Part shown: positions 33,795 through 43,085 of the stretch, piece after piece
Layout of the letters: every line of letters begins with the position of its first letter
Numbering within the stretch: position 1 is the stretch's first letter
Assembly: GCF_026625565.1 (NCBI RefSeq)
Contig: NZ_CP112998.1
Location: forward strand, 1,986,501 to 2,050,500
Source: Dyadobacter pollutisoli
Lineage (GTDB): Bacteria; Bacteroidota; Bacteroidia; Cytophagales; Spirosomataceae
DNA length: 64,000 nucleotides
Direction of reading: 5' to 3'
Program-made: the position numbers and the translations under genes
The notes under the pieces: model-generated
What the model was told of the DNA's origin: nothing
What the model saw: the letters and a program-made list of their open reading frames with translations, nothing else
Database searches by the model: none

Positions 33795-36700
33795 ATGAAA
33801 AAATTCTTACCTATCATCCTGGCATTGATACTGGTCGTACCGGTCGTTGATGCGCAGACCCTGACGGTCAAAGGCAGGGTAACGGGCGTAAGCGACGCGG
33901 ATCCCCTGCCGGGTGTGAGCGTCGTGATCAAAGGCACACAGCGCGGAACGACCACCAATGCGGAGGGAGGTTTTCAAATTGATGTGCCAGACCAGGCTAC
34001 TGTGCTGGTTTTCAGTTTTGTAGGTTATAAATCGATCGAAGAGACCGTTGGCGCAAGAACTGATTTCTCAGTCAAACTTTCTCCTGAAAACAAGTCGCTG
34101 GAAGAAGTGGTGGTAGTAGGTTACGGAACGCAAAGCAAACGTGCGGTGACCGGGGCAGTTATTTCAATTAATTACGATAAATTCAAAGACCGCTCGTTCA
34201 GCAATGTAACGCAATCGCTCGCCGGTACTTTGCCGGGTGTCAATATTTCGCAGTCGCAGGGTGCGCCCGGCGCGTCGCCGGTGATCAAAATCCGCGGGGT
34301 GAGCTCCATTACTGCCGGTACCAATCCGCTGATCGTGGTGGACGGGGTGCCATTGGAAAATTTTAACCTGAACCTCATTAATCCCCAGGACATTGAATCG
34401 GTGGAAGTGCTAAAAGACGCCTCATCGGCTGCTATTTACGGTTCCAGGGGATCAAGCGGTGTGATTTTGGTAACTACTAAAATGGGCAAACCGGGTAAGG
34501 TGAATGTCAGTGCCAATGTGGAGTATGGAAGTCAGAAAGTGGTCAGACGTGTCAAAATGATGGATGCGCAGCAGTTTATTGAGACATATGTAGATGCTAA
34601 AAACAATGCATGGACGGCGCAGGGAGGTAAGGCCAGCGACCAGAACAGTGTGCGGCCGTCGACATTGAAAATCCCCGAGGATTTCGTCAATAATCCACAG
34701 CAATTCGGAAAAGGTACCAACTGGCAGGACGTCATGTTCAGGACGGCTCCGTCCGTGACTGCCCAGCTTTCAGTTTCCGGTGGTACCGAGAAAACGCAGT
34801 ATATGTTCTCGGCAGCTTACCTCGATCAAACCGCCGTTTTGGACCGAAACTATTATAAGAGACTGGCCGTGCGTTCGAACGTCAAAACTGCCATTAGTAA
34901 CAAATTGACAGTTGGATTGAACCTCGGTATTACCTCGATTTTTGACCGCACAGAAGGTACGCAAGGTAAAAGTGACGTGATCAGTTTGGGTTTACAAAGC
35001 AATCCGCATTTCCCGGTTTATAACGAAAATGGCAATCTGGGCTACCGTGACCCCAATTCTACCTGGTTTCGGTTTACCTCTTTTGCAGATATGAACCTCT
35101 GGCATCCCTACTCGCTGACCCGCGAAGTGGACAAAGGAAGGAAGTCATTTAATACGCTGGCAACCGGATTTCTGGAATACGAAGTGGTCGACAATCTGCG
35201 GTTTCGCACCAGTATCAGCGGCAACCTTTATAATATGCGCAATTCATTTTATTGGAATGATAAACAGGGTTATGGCTACTCGGCAGTACTGGCAGCACAA
35301 GGCAACTCAGGCGACAGCTATATGCTGAACTGGCTGAGTGAAAACACATTGACCTACGACAAGAAGTTTGGAGAACACGCATTGACCGGACTTTTGGGCT
35401 ACACTATTCAGAAACAGCGGGACGAAACCATGTACGTAGCGGCCAACAATTTTCCGAACGATCTCGTGCATACATTGAACGCGGGAACGGTTACTGCGGG
35501 AAATACAACGGCTAGCGAATGGTCGCTGCTATCGTACCTGGCGCGTGTTCAGTATAATTTCAAAAACAAATATTTCGTCACAGGAGCCATTCGTCGTGAC
35601 GGTATGTCGCGGTTTGGCGAGGCCAACAAATGGGGGTATTTCCCTTCTGTATCGGCTGGCTGGCTGATTTCGGATGAGGCATTTATGTCAGCGCTTCCGG
35701 CCGTTAACAATCTCAAACTGAGGGCAAGCTATGGTGTGACGGGTAACAACCAGATCCCCAATTATGGCTCGATCAGCCTGCTAGCTGCTGCACCTTATGT
35801 GAACGGAACGAATTTGGCCAATGGATTGAAAGTCAGTGGACTTGCCAACTCGCGGTTAAAGTGGGAGAAGACGGATCAGTTTAACGTAGGCGTGGATCTG
35901 GGCATGTTCAATAATCGCTTGAATGTGTCTGCGGAATACTACAATTCTATTACCCGCGACATGCTCTTATTTGTTCCAATCCCTGACATTACTGGCTTTT
36001 CTTCCCAATTGACAAACATTGGAAAAATGCGCAACCGGGGCGTTGAACTGAATATTTCGAGCAAAAATTTGACCGGCGACTTCACCTGGACTACTGATTT
36101 CAATGTATCCCGCAACCGCAATAAAGTGCTGCAATTAGGCCCTGGAAATGCACCCATTCAATATGTAGACAATGTGGTGACGGTGCGGACGGAAGTAGGC
36201 CAGCCGGTTTCCAATTTCTATGGCTATGTCTTCGACGGAGTCTTCAATAATCAATCTGAAATCGATGCCTATCCGCACCATGCGAGCACAACACCGGGCG
36301 ACCCGAAAGTGCGCGACGTGAATGGCGATGGAAAAATCTCAGACGCGGACCGCACGGTTTTAGGTAATTATCAGCCTGATTTTATAGCTGGTATCACCAA
36401 TACAGTGGGTTATAAAGGTTTTGAGCTTTCGTTTTTGTTTCAGGGATCGTTCGGCGGAGAAATTGCTAATAACAATGTCCGGTACCTGGGTACCTGGGAC
36501 AATGGGCGGAATTTCTTCGCGAGCATGTACAACTATTGGCGCTCCGAAAGTGAGCCGGGTGATGGCAAACACTTCAAACCGACGGTCAATTATCTGGGGC
36601 TACAGAAACAATTTTCTTCCTATTGGGTCGAAGACGCCTCTTTTGTTCGTCTCAGAAATGTGCGGGTATCTTATGGTTTACCTGCCAAATGGACCAATAA

Positions 36701-36941
36701 ATTGAAAGTGAGCAGCGCCAGGATTTATGTCAATGCTGAGAATGTGCATTTGTTCAGCAAGTACACGGGTTATGATCCTGAAAACACTACTTACGGAACT
36801 ACCTCGTACAGCAGCAGCATGGAAACTGCGGGCAATTACAGCAGTGGTAATGCGCCGGTACCCGGTGCTTTCCAGGGTGTGGATTATGGCTCGTATCCAT
36901 TGCCAAGGGTGATTACGGTTGGTATCAAGGCTGATTTTTAA
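33795..36941 (+). CDS. SusC-like TonB-dependent outer-membrane transporter, PUL 2
   Basis: 1,048 residues with all SusC parts: signal peptide 1-20 (LPIILALILVVPVVDAQ), carboxypeptidase-like domain (TVKGRVTGVSDADPLPGVSVVIKGT), EEVVVVGYGTQSKRAVTGAV (103-122), plug with NPLIVVDGVPLENFN and VEVLKDASSAAIYGSRGSSGVILVTTK, barrel, and the C-terminal strand VITVGIKADF. Its sequence differs clearly from the first SusC, and its promoter region carries its own inverted repeat, so the two PULs probably respond to different glycans. Cargo is likely an arabinose-containing oligosaccharide, judging by the GH127 gene downstream. Followed after 18 bases by its SusD. Confidence 0.96.
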   Translation: MKKFLPIILALILVVPVVDAQTLTVKGRVTGVSDADPLPGVSVVIKGTQRGTTTNAEGGFQIDVPDQATVLVFSFVGYKSIEETVGARTDFSVKLSPENKSLEEVVVVGYGTQSKRAVTGAVISINYDKFKDRSFSNVTQSLAGTLPGVNISQSQGAPGASPVIKIRGVSSITAGTNPLIVVDGVPLENFNLNLINPQDIESVEVLKDASSAAIYGSRGSSGVILVTTKMGKPGKVNVSANVEYGSQKVVRRVKMMDAQQFIETYVDAKNNAWTAQGGKASDQNSVRPSTLKIPEDFVNNPQQFGKGTNWQDVMFRTAPSVTAQLSVSGGTEKTQYMFSAAYLDQTAVLDRNYYKRLAVRSNVKTAISNKLTVGLNLGITSIFDRTEGTQGKSDVISLGLQSNPHFPVYNENGNLGYRDPNSTWFRFTSFADMNLWHPYSLTREVDKGRKSFNTLATGFLEYEVVDNLRFRTSISGNLYNMRNSFYWNDKQGYGYSAVLAAQGNSGDSYMLNWLSENTLTYDKKFGEHALTGLLGYTIQKQRDETMYVAANNFPNDLVHTLNAGTVTAGNTTASEWSLLSYLARVQYNFKNKYFVTGAIRRDGMSRFGEANKWGYFPSVSAGWLISDEAFMSALPAVNNLKLRASYGVTGNNQIPNYGSISLLAAAPYVNGTNLANGLKVSGLANSRLKWEKTDQFNVGVDLGMFNNRLNVSAEYYNSITRDMLLFVPIPDITGFSSQLTNIGKMRNRGVELNISSKNLTGDFTWTTDFNVSRNRNKVLQLGPGNAPIQYVDNVVTVRTEVGQPVSNFYGYVFDGVFNNQSEIDAYPHHASTTPGDPKVRDVNGDGKISDADRTVLGNYQPDFIAGITNTVGYKGFELSFLFQGSFGGEIANNNVRYLGTWDNGRNFFASMYNYWRSESEPGDGKHFKPTVNYLGLQKQFSSYWVEDASFVRLRNVRVSYGLPAKWTNKLKVSSARIYVNAENVHLFSKYTGYDPENTTYGTTSYSSSMETAGNYSSGNAPVPGAFQGVDYGSYPLPRVITVGIKADF

Positions 36942-36959
36942 CAAAAAATATAGACAAAT

Positions 36960-38372
36960 ATGAAAAAGCTCATACAATTCCTGGCCATGATCACTTTTGT
37001 GGCTGTTTCGTGGGGATGTAAAGAATCTTTTCTCGAACTGGCACCGGTCTCGAACCCGAATGCTGATAATTTTTACAAGACCAAAACAGATTTCGACCTT
37101 GCGACGAATGCTGCATATAACACACTTTACACCGTGTACCATCCGCAGGGCGCGGTTTCCTATGCCGGTGAATTGATGTCGGACAATGTCACGATCTTCA
37201 ACATTTCAGGTAATCAGGCGGATAAATGGCAGTTTCGGGACTATTCACTGGCTCCGGCCAATACGATGGTTTACCAGTTCTGGCAGGACTTTTATAAGTC
37301 ACTGTATAACATCAATATCATTCTCAGCAAAATTGAAACGGCTGAACTTGATGCTGCCTACAAGTCTCAGGTACAAGGTGAAATGTTGTTTCTGAGATCG
37401 CTGTATTACTTTAACATGGTGCGTATCTGGGGCGATGTACCATTGGTAACGGCTCCCGTAACTGCCGCTGAGAGCTACAATATTCTCCGGGCACCGTCTG
37501 CCGAAATTTATGCGCAGATCATCAAAGATCTGGCGGATGCAAAAAGCAAACTTGCAGTTACGTCTGCGATTGCAGGTAGGGCTACAAAAGGTGCGGCACA
37601 GGCATTGTTGGGCAAAGTTTACCTTACTTCCGGCGATAAAGCCAATGCTGCCAAAGAGCTGAAAGAGGTTTATGACAGCAAAAAATATGAATTGCTGCCT
37701 TCGTATGCTTCGCTTTGGGACGTTAAAAACAAAAATAGCAAAGAGTCTATTTTTGAAATCCAGTATCTGGGTGGTGCTGCTACCAATCCGTACAGCAATT
37801 ATTACCTTGAATTTTTCCCAAATTCCAATGCATTGGGCTTCTATGGGGCGGGAATGAATCAGGTCGTGGATGATCTTTGGAACGAGTATGAAAAGGGTGA
37901 TACCCGTAAGGAAGCGTCTATTGACACAGGGTTCACGGATGCAAAAGGGAATTTTACGGCTGCCAAATTTCCTAAAAAATGGACGGATAAAACGGCCCCG
38001 CTTATCAACCAGAGTATCGCGTCCAACAACAATTTTATAGTATTGCGCTACGCTGACCTGCTTTTATTGCTGACGGAAGCTACTGGCGACGTGACTTATC
38101 TGAATCAGGTCCGGAAGCGTTCCAACCTGCCTTTGTATGGTGAAACGGGTTATCCTGCCAAGTATTCGACGGTTGAGCTGGCATTGGAACATGAGCGTCG
38201 AGTGGAGCTTGCGTTTGAATTTCAGCGCTGGTTTGATTTGAAGCGTACCAACAGGGCATTGCCGGTTTTAACACAGAAAGGTAAAAGTGTGACGCAGGAT
38301 AAGCTGCTTTTACCGATACCCAACATTGTTAGAGATCAAAATGCAAAAATTACCCAGAACAATGGGTACTGA
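36960..38372 (+). CDS. SusD-like (RagB/SusD family) lipoprotein, PUL 2
   Basis: 470 residues; signal with lipobox SWGC (Cys20). Typical SusD N-terminal part DNFYKTKTDFDLATNAAYNTLY, TPR-like helices (VQGEMLFLRSLYYFNMVRIWGDVPLV, GAAQALLGKVYLTSGDKANAAKEL), and the C-terminal signature LRYADLLLLLTEA ... LEHERRVELAFEFQRWFDLKR with LLLPIPNIVRDQNAKITQN at the end. Surface lid partner of the SusC at 33795. It is about 110 residues shorter than the SusD of the first PUL. The stop is 5 bases before the next gene, indicating cotranscription. Confidence 0.95.
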   Translation: MKKLIQFLAMITFVAVSWGCKESFLELAPVSNPNADNFYKTKTDFDLATNAAYNTLYTVYHPQGAVSYAGELMSDNVTIFNISGNQADKWQFRDYSLAPANTMVYQFWQDFYKSLYNINIILSKIETAELDAAYKSQVQGEMLFLRSLYYFNMVRIWGDVPLVTAPVTAAESYNILRAPSAEIYAQIIKDLADAKSKLAVTSAIAGRATKGAAQALLGKVYLTSGDKANAAKELKEVYDSKKYELLPSYASLWDVKNKNSKESIFEIQYLGGAATNPYSNYYLEFFPNSNALGFYGAGMNQVVDDLWNEYEKGDTRKEASIDTGFTDAKGNFTAAKFPKKWTDKTAPLINQSIASNNNFIVLRYADLLLLLTEATGDVTYLNQVRKRSNLPLYGETGYPAKYSTVELALEHERRVELAFEFQRWFDLKRTNRALPVLTQKGKSVTQDKLLLPIPNIVRDQNAKITQNNGY

Positions 38373-38377
38373 GATTA

Positions 38378-40219
38378 ATGAACAAAATCAAAATCATTGT
38401 TGGTATTGCGCTCATTGCGAGTGTATTGGATTGGAATGTTGCCAACGCACAGGACACGGTACGCTATACCGGAAATACGTTGGTAAATGTTGACTACCAC
38501 CACGGTCAGCTGAGCCCGGCGATCGGCGTGCATTCGTACCAGACGATGCGAGCGCGCAGAAATGATCCGGATACGGTTTTGTCCTGGACTTATAATCACG
38601 CGCCGATGCTGGCTTATTGGAATGGAGCTTTTTATCTGAATTATCTGAGCAACCCCGTCGGAGAACACATTCCGCCGGGGCAAACGTTGTTACAGACTTC
38701 CAAAGACGGGGAGAAATGGTCGAAGCCGGTGGTTATTTTTCCTCCGTACAAAATTCCTGATGGTACTGTCAAAAAGGACCATCCCGGTGTTGCGAAAAAC
38801 CTGTATGCGGTCATGCATCAGCGGATGGGGTTTTTTATTTCCAAAAATAATAGGTTGCTGACGCTCGGGTTTTACGGAATCGTGCTCGATGCGAAAGACG
38901 ATCCGAATGATGGCAATGGAATTGGCCGCGTGGTCCGGGAAATACAGAAAGACGGAAGCTTCGGGCCGATCTATTTCATTAGGCATAACACTTCCTGGAC
39001 CCAGCAATCCGATTATCCAATGTATACGGATAGTCCTGACAAAGGTTTTGTGCAGGCGTGCGAAGAGCTGCTCGGTAACCGGCTGGTAACTCAGCAATGG
39101 GTGGAAGAGGCTGATCGGAACGATCCATTGATTTCTTTGAAAGGCGAATATAAAGCGCTCAGCTACTATCATTTGCCGGATGGCAGGGTAGTGGGACTCT
39201 GGAAGAATGCATTGACGAGTATCAGTAAAAATGAAGGGAAATCGTGGGTTTATTCTCCGAAAAGAGCGCCGGGGTTTGTGAATAGTAATGCCAAAATCTG
39301 GGGTCAGCGGATCAGTGACGGAAAGTATGCTACTGTATATAATCCATCCGAATTTCGGTGGCCGTTGGCTATTTCGGTCAGTGACAACGGTTTGGATTAT
39401 AAAAACCTGCTATTGGTAAACGGCGAAATAACTTCGATGCGTTACGGTGGTAACTACAAATCTTACGGGCCGCAATATGTCCGTGGGATCGCAGAAGGGA
39501 ATGGTACTCCGCCGGATGGCAAGCTTTGGGTTACATATAGTATGAACAAAGAGGATATCTGGATTTCGTCCGTGCCGGTACCGGTGAAAGACAAAGCTGA
39601 AAAGCACGCGAACGAGAATTTCAATGCTTTGCCGGAAGGTAAAGAACTGATGGAGTGGAACATTTACAGCCCGCTCTGGGCGCAGGTTCAGGTTAAAAAA
39701 GTATTTAGCGGTGCAAAAGCGCTTGTTTTGCAAGATGCTGATCCATTCGATTACGCCAAAGCTGAACGCGTGATACCGTCAACCAAAAAACTGATCGCAG
39801 AATTTTCCATAATTCCGCAGCAAAATAATCATGGCCTGCTGGACATTGAATTTCAGGATGCAAAAGGCACGCCGGGCATCAGATTATCATTGGATTCTGC
39901 GGGAGTTTTCAGGACAAAAGCAGGTTATAGGAACAGAAATCTGATGCAGTACAAATCGGGAGAACGTTTGGATGTAAAAGTGCAGATTAACACTGAAACC
40001 AGACTTTACAGCGTTTCGGTGAATGGTAAGAATTTGGGTAACAACATTCTTTTTGCGCCTTTGAAATCGGTCAGCAGGATTGTGTTTAGAACCGGAGACA
40101 CGCGCCGGTTTCCAAATGCGGACACGCCGACGGATCAGATGTATGATTTGTTGGATGCAGGACGAAAGGACAACGAGGCTGTATATAATATTAACTATCT
40201 GATTAGTAGTCCGTTTTAG
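38378..40219 (+). CDS. Beta-propeller glycan hydrolase-like protein with C-terminal jelly-roll domain
   Basis: 613 residues; signal peptide ending NVANAQ. Residues about 30-405 look like a six-bladed propeller of sialidase type: MLAYWNGAFYLNYLSNP, LLQTSKDGEKWSKP (Asp-box), YMVMHQRMGFF-like blade VMHQRMGFFISKNNRLLTLGFYG, QACEELLGNRLVTQQW, SISKNEGKSWVYS, WPLAISVSDNGLDYKNLLL. Residues about 415-560 form a concanavalin-like beta-sandwich (LIAEFSIIPQQNNHGLLDIEF ... VKVQINTETRLYSVSVNGKNL). It follows SusD after 5 bases. In related loci such propellers remove unusual pectin sugars or act with GH127 enzymes, but I have no motif to set the substrate. Confidence 0.7.
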   Translation: MNKIKIIVGIALIASVLDWNVANAQDTVRYTGNTLVNVDYHHGQLSPAIGVHSYQTMRARRNDPDTVLSWTYNHAPMLAYWNGAFYLNYLSNPVGEHIPPGQTLLQTSKDGEKWSKPVVIFPPYKIPDGTVKKDHPGVAKNLYAVMHQRMGFFISKNNRLLTLGFYGIVLDAKDDPNDGNGIGRVVREIQKDGSFGPIYFIRHNTSWTQQSDYPMYTDSPDKGFVQACEELLGNRLVTQQWVEEADRNDPLISLKGEYKALSYYHLPDGRVVGLWKNALTSISKNEGKSWVYSPKRAPGFVNSNAKIWGQRISDGKYATVYNPSEFRWPLAISVSDNGLDYKNLLLVNGEITSMRYGGNYKSYGPQYVRGIAEGNGTPPDGKLWVTYSMNKEDIWISSVPVPVKDKAEKHANENFNALPEGKELMEWNIYSPLWAQVQVKKVFSGAKALVLQDADPFDYAKAERVIPSTKKLIAEFSIIPQQNNHGLLDIEFQDAKGTPGIRLSLDSAGVFRTKAGYRNRNLMQYKSGERLDVKVQINTETRLYSVSVNGKNLGNNILFAPLKSVSRIVFRTGDTRRFPNADTPTDQMYDLLDAGRKDNEAVYNINYLISSPF

Positions 40220-40226
40220 CGAACGT

Positions 40227-40260
40227 AGACTTGCCAAGTCTCCAAGACTTGGCAAGTCTT
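40227..40260 (+). repeat. Near-palindromic repeat, copy 4 of 5 (perfect palindrome)
   Basis: AGACTTGCCAAGTCT and AGACTTGGCAAGTCT pair without mismatch around a short CCA spacer; this copy has G where the other four have A, and CC in the centre. It starts 8 bases after the stop of the propeller gene and ends in the leader of the GH127 gene. Confidence 0.85.
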
Positions 40261-40287
40261 TTTAAGTTTTTAGCAATACTTCAAAAT

Positions 40288-42315
40288 ATGAAAAAAAACA
40301 AAATTGTCTTAACCTTTTCACTGTTCTGTTTGACGGCAGTACATGTTCAGGCTCAGAAAAATGCGTTGGTAAACACTTCGCAAAGCACTTTTGCCAAATT
40401 GAGCAGCCCGGACATGGACGCCGTACAATGGACGCAGGGTTTTTGGGCCGACAGGTTCAAGGTATGCCGCGAAACAATGGTACCGCAGCTTTGGAAAACT
40501 TATACCGATCCCGAGATCAGTCATTCCTTCCGGAATTTCGAGATCGCTGCTGGTCTGGAGGAAGGTAAATTCAAAGGGCCATCGTTCCATGATGGTGATT
40601 TTTATAAGACATTTGAAGCCGTAGCGGCCATGTATGCCGCTACCAAGGATAAAAAGCTGGACGAGCTCATGGACGAAGCCATTGCAGTAATGGCCAAGGC
40701 GCAGCGTGAGGATGGTTATATTTATACCAAAGCGATCATCGAACAAAAGCAAAAAGGTGAGTCCAAAATGTTCGATGACCGGCTGAGCTTTGAAGCTTAC
40801 AATTTTGGTCATTTGATGACCGCCGCATGCGTTCACTACCGTGCCACAGGCAAGACTACATTGCTGGAAGTAGCCAAAAAAGCCGCTGATTTTTTGATCG
40901 TTTTTTATGACAAAGCCACGCCCGAGCAGTCCCGCAACGCCATATGCCCGTCACATTACATGGGGCTGTCTGAATTATACCGCACGACGCACGATCAGAA
41001 ATACCTGACTTTGGTGAAACATTTGGTGGCGATTAAAGGCGCCACGGAAGGGACCGACGACAATCAGGACCGGATACCATTTTTACGGCAAACCAAAGTC
41101 ATGGGCCACGCGGTACGCGCCAACTACCTGTATGCGGGCGTGGCAGACGTGTACGCGGAAACCGGCGACGCAGCCTTAATGAACCAGCTGAATGTAATGT
41201 GGGACGATGTTACGCAACACAAAATGTATGTAACCGGCGGCTGTGGTGCATTGTACGACGGCGTCTCACCCGATGGTACTTCTTACAAACCAGATGAAGT
41301 ACAGAAAATCCACCAGGCGTATGGGCGTGATTATCAGTTGCCCAACTTTACTGCGCATAATGAAACTTGCGCGAACATTGGTAATGTGCTCTGGAACTGG
41401 CGAATGCTACAAATCACCGGCGACGCAAAGTATGCCGATATTGTTGAGCTCGCATTGTACAACAGTGTACTTTCGGGGATTAATCTAAAAGGCGATAAGT
41501 TCTTGTATACCAATCCATTGAGCTATTCGGATGCATTGCCGTTTGAGCAGCGTTGGTCCAAGGAGCGGCAGAGCTATATTTCGAAATCCAACTGCTGCCC
41601 ACCAAACACGGTGCGGACGGTCTCTGAGGTGAGCCAATATGCTTATAGTTTGTCTGAAAAAGGTGTTTTCTTTAATCTGTATGGAGGAAATCACCTTCAT
41701 ACCCAACTTAAAAATGGCGCACTGAAATTGACACAAACTACCAATTACCCCTGGGATGGTAAAATAAGCATTAGCATTGAAGAAGCGCCGACCGAGTCAT
41801 TCTCAACCTTTTTTCGAATTCCTGGCTGGTCTAGCAATGCCAGTCTGACTGTTAATGGTAAACAGCAGTCGGTTCAGCTTACCCCAGGGACTTACGCCGA
41901 AATCAATAAGGTTTGGAAAAAAGGTGATAAGCTAGAATTGACGCTTCCTATGCCGGTCAAATTGATCGAGTCGAATCCATTGGTCGAAGAAACGCGTAAC
42001 CAAATTGCCGTGAAGCGCGGACCGGTTGTTTACTGTGTGGAATCGCTTGATCTGCCAAAAGGCAAAACGATTTTTGACATTGCCATTTCCGCCAAAAATA
42101 ACCTGAAACCAGTGCAGCTAACGATCGAAAACAGCCCGATTATGAGCCTGCAAGGCGACGCACTGGTGATCAACCATTCAGATTGGACTAAAAAACTTTA
42201 TCGCGAAGTGTCTACGGAAGCGCCGCAAACTATTCCAGTCAAACTGGTTCCTTACTATGCCTGGGGTAATCGTGGACATACCGATATGTCAGTCTGGTTG
42301 CCTCTGGCAAGATAA
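40288..42315 (+). CDS. GH127 beta-L-arabinofuranosidase
   Basis: 675 residues from ATG 40288 (MKKNKIVLTFSLFCLTAVHV, signal peptide ending QAQ); the frame is open back to 40231 within the repeat. The (alpha/alpha)6 barrel carries the zinc site of GH127: HNETCAN with Glu359 and Cys361, and SNCCPPNTVRTV with Cys436 and Cys437, matching the Cys3-Glu zinc centre of HypBA1, where one cysteine of the CC pair is the nucleophile. Other family parts: GPSFHDGDFYKTFEAVAAMYA, MGHAVRANYLYAGVADVYAETGD, MYVTGGCGALYDGVSPDG. C-terminal beta domains (FFRIPGWSSNASLTVNG, LVEETRNQIAVKRGPVVYCVES) are as usual. It releases L-arabinofuranose from beta-linked pectic or glycoprotein side chains in the periplasm. Confidence 0.92.
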   Translation: MKKNKIVLTFSLFCLTAVHVQAQKNALVNTSQSTFAKLSSPDMDAVQWTQGFWADRFKVCRETMVPQLWKTYTDPEISHSFRNFEIAAGLEEGKFKGPSFHDGDFYKTFEAVAAMYAATKDKKLDELMDEAIAVMAKAQREDGYIYTKAIIEQKQKGESKMFDDRLSFEAYNFGHLMTAACVHYRATGKTTLLEVAKKAADFLIVFYDKATPEQSRNAICPSHYMGLSELYRTTHDQKYLTLVKHLVAIKGATEGTDDNQDRIPFLRQTKVMGHAVRANYLYAGVADVYAETGDAALMNQLNVMWDDVTQHKMYVTGGCGALYDGVSPDGTSYKPDEVQKIHQAYGRDYQLPNFTAHNETCANIGNVLWNWRMLQITGDAKYADIVELALYNSVLSGINLKGDKFLYTNPLSYSDALPFEQRWSKERQSYISKSNCCPPNTVRTVSEVSQYAYSLSEKGVFFNLYGGNHLHTQLKNGALKLTQTTNYPWDGKISISIEEAPTESFSTFFRIPGWSSNASLTVNGKQQSVQLTPGTYAEINKVWKKGDKLELTLPMPVKLIESNPLVEETRNQIAVKRGPVVYCVESLDLPKGKTIFDIAISAKNNLKPVQLTIENSPIMSLQGDALVINHSDWTKKLYREVSTEAPQTIPVKLVPYYAWGNRGHTDMSVWLPLAR

Positions 42316-42316
42316 T

Positions 42317-42682
42317 TCAGGCATTATCGAGCAAAAAACCAGGATCGATACCCAATTTTTTATAGACAGCTTTTAGAAATGGAACATCGGGATCGCGTTT
42401 GCCGCTCAGGATCTGGGATAGCTTGGGTTTTCCCAGTCCCAGCATATCAGCCAGCGCTGCCTGCGTCAGTTTAAGTTGAAAGCGTTTCAATTCAACCATT
42501 TCGGAAATGGTTTTGGGCATCGGAAATGGATAGTATGATTCTTCGTAGGACTGGATTGATAATGCGAGTGCCTCAATTTTTGTGGCCTCGCTTTCGGTAA
42601 TATTATCTTCTCCCTTTTTCATCAATGTATCAAGCTCATTCAGAGCCGCTTGATACTCTTTTTCAGTTTTTAGGTTTTTCAT
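42317..42682 (-). CDS. higA: HigA-type antitoxin (HTH)
   Basis: 121 residues. The C-terminal half has a helix-turn-helix of the HTH_3 kind: ELKRFQLKLTQAALADMLGLGKPKLSQILSGKRDP, with the recognition helix KPKLSQILSG. The N-terminal half (YQAALNELDTLMKKGEDNITESEATKIEALALSIQSYEE) is the helical part common to HigA/HigA2 antitoxins. It is downstream of the toxin gene, the usual order in HigBA systems, with 11 bases between them. It binds and neutralises the toxin and represses the operon. The gene ends one base from the GH127 stop on the other strand. Confidence 0.88.
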   Translation of the reverse strand: MKNLKTEKEYQAALNELDTLMKKGEDNITESEATKIEALALSIQSYEESYYPFPMPKTISEMVELKRFQLKLTQAALADMLGLGKPKLSQILSGKRDPDVPFLKAVYKKLGIDPGFLLDNA

Positions 42683-42693
42683 ATGAGTGATAC

Positions 42694-42987
42694 TTATAAT
42701 GTCGCCAAATCCAGTTTGTCGTATTCTTTATGCGTGCCAACAAACCTGATGAATAACGTTCTTTTTCTGAAAAATATCCGTGCAATTATCCTGCAATTGT
42801 TACCGGATATGTTAAATACAAATAACCCATTACCAACCGAATCTACGGAATTGAAGGAGTTTTTAACATCGCCGAAATTAGCCCAGTCAGCGTTTATCGT
42901 ATCCTTGTACCATTTCTCCAAAGCATTTCGGAGCGCTGGATTTTGGAAATAAAATTCTCTTATAGGTTTGTGTGCGACGACTACCAT
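42694..42987 (-). CDS. higB: HigB-type mRNA interferase toxin (RelE superfamily)
   Basis: 97 residues: MVVVAHKPIREFYFQNPALRN, WYKDTINADWANFGDVKNSFNSVDSV, GNGLFVFNISGNNCRIIARIFFRKRTLFIRFVGTHKEYDKLDL. The pattern F-D-I-x-G-N-x-x-R and the end F-V-G-T-H-x-E-Y-D are typical of HigB toxins, which cleave mRNA on the ribosome. Complete length and intact ends suggest a working toxin. First gene of the two-gene unit; unlinked to the sugar genes in function. Confidence 0.9.
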   Translation of the reverse strand: MVVVAHKPIREFYFQNPALRNALEKWYKDTINADWANFGDVKNSFNSVDSVGNGLFVFNISGNNCRIIARIFFRKRTLFIRFVGTHKEYDKLDLATL

Positions 42988-43085
42988 TCGATTGATTAAA
43001 GTAGCCCGAATTTATAAATTTCATTCTAATTTGTAAAATATTATTTCGTTCTATTAACTTTAATTTCAAAATATGTAATTTTTAG

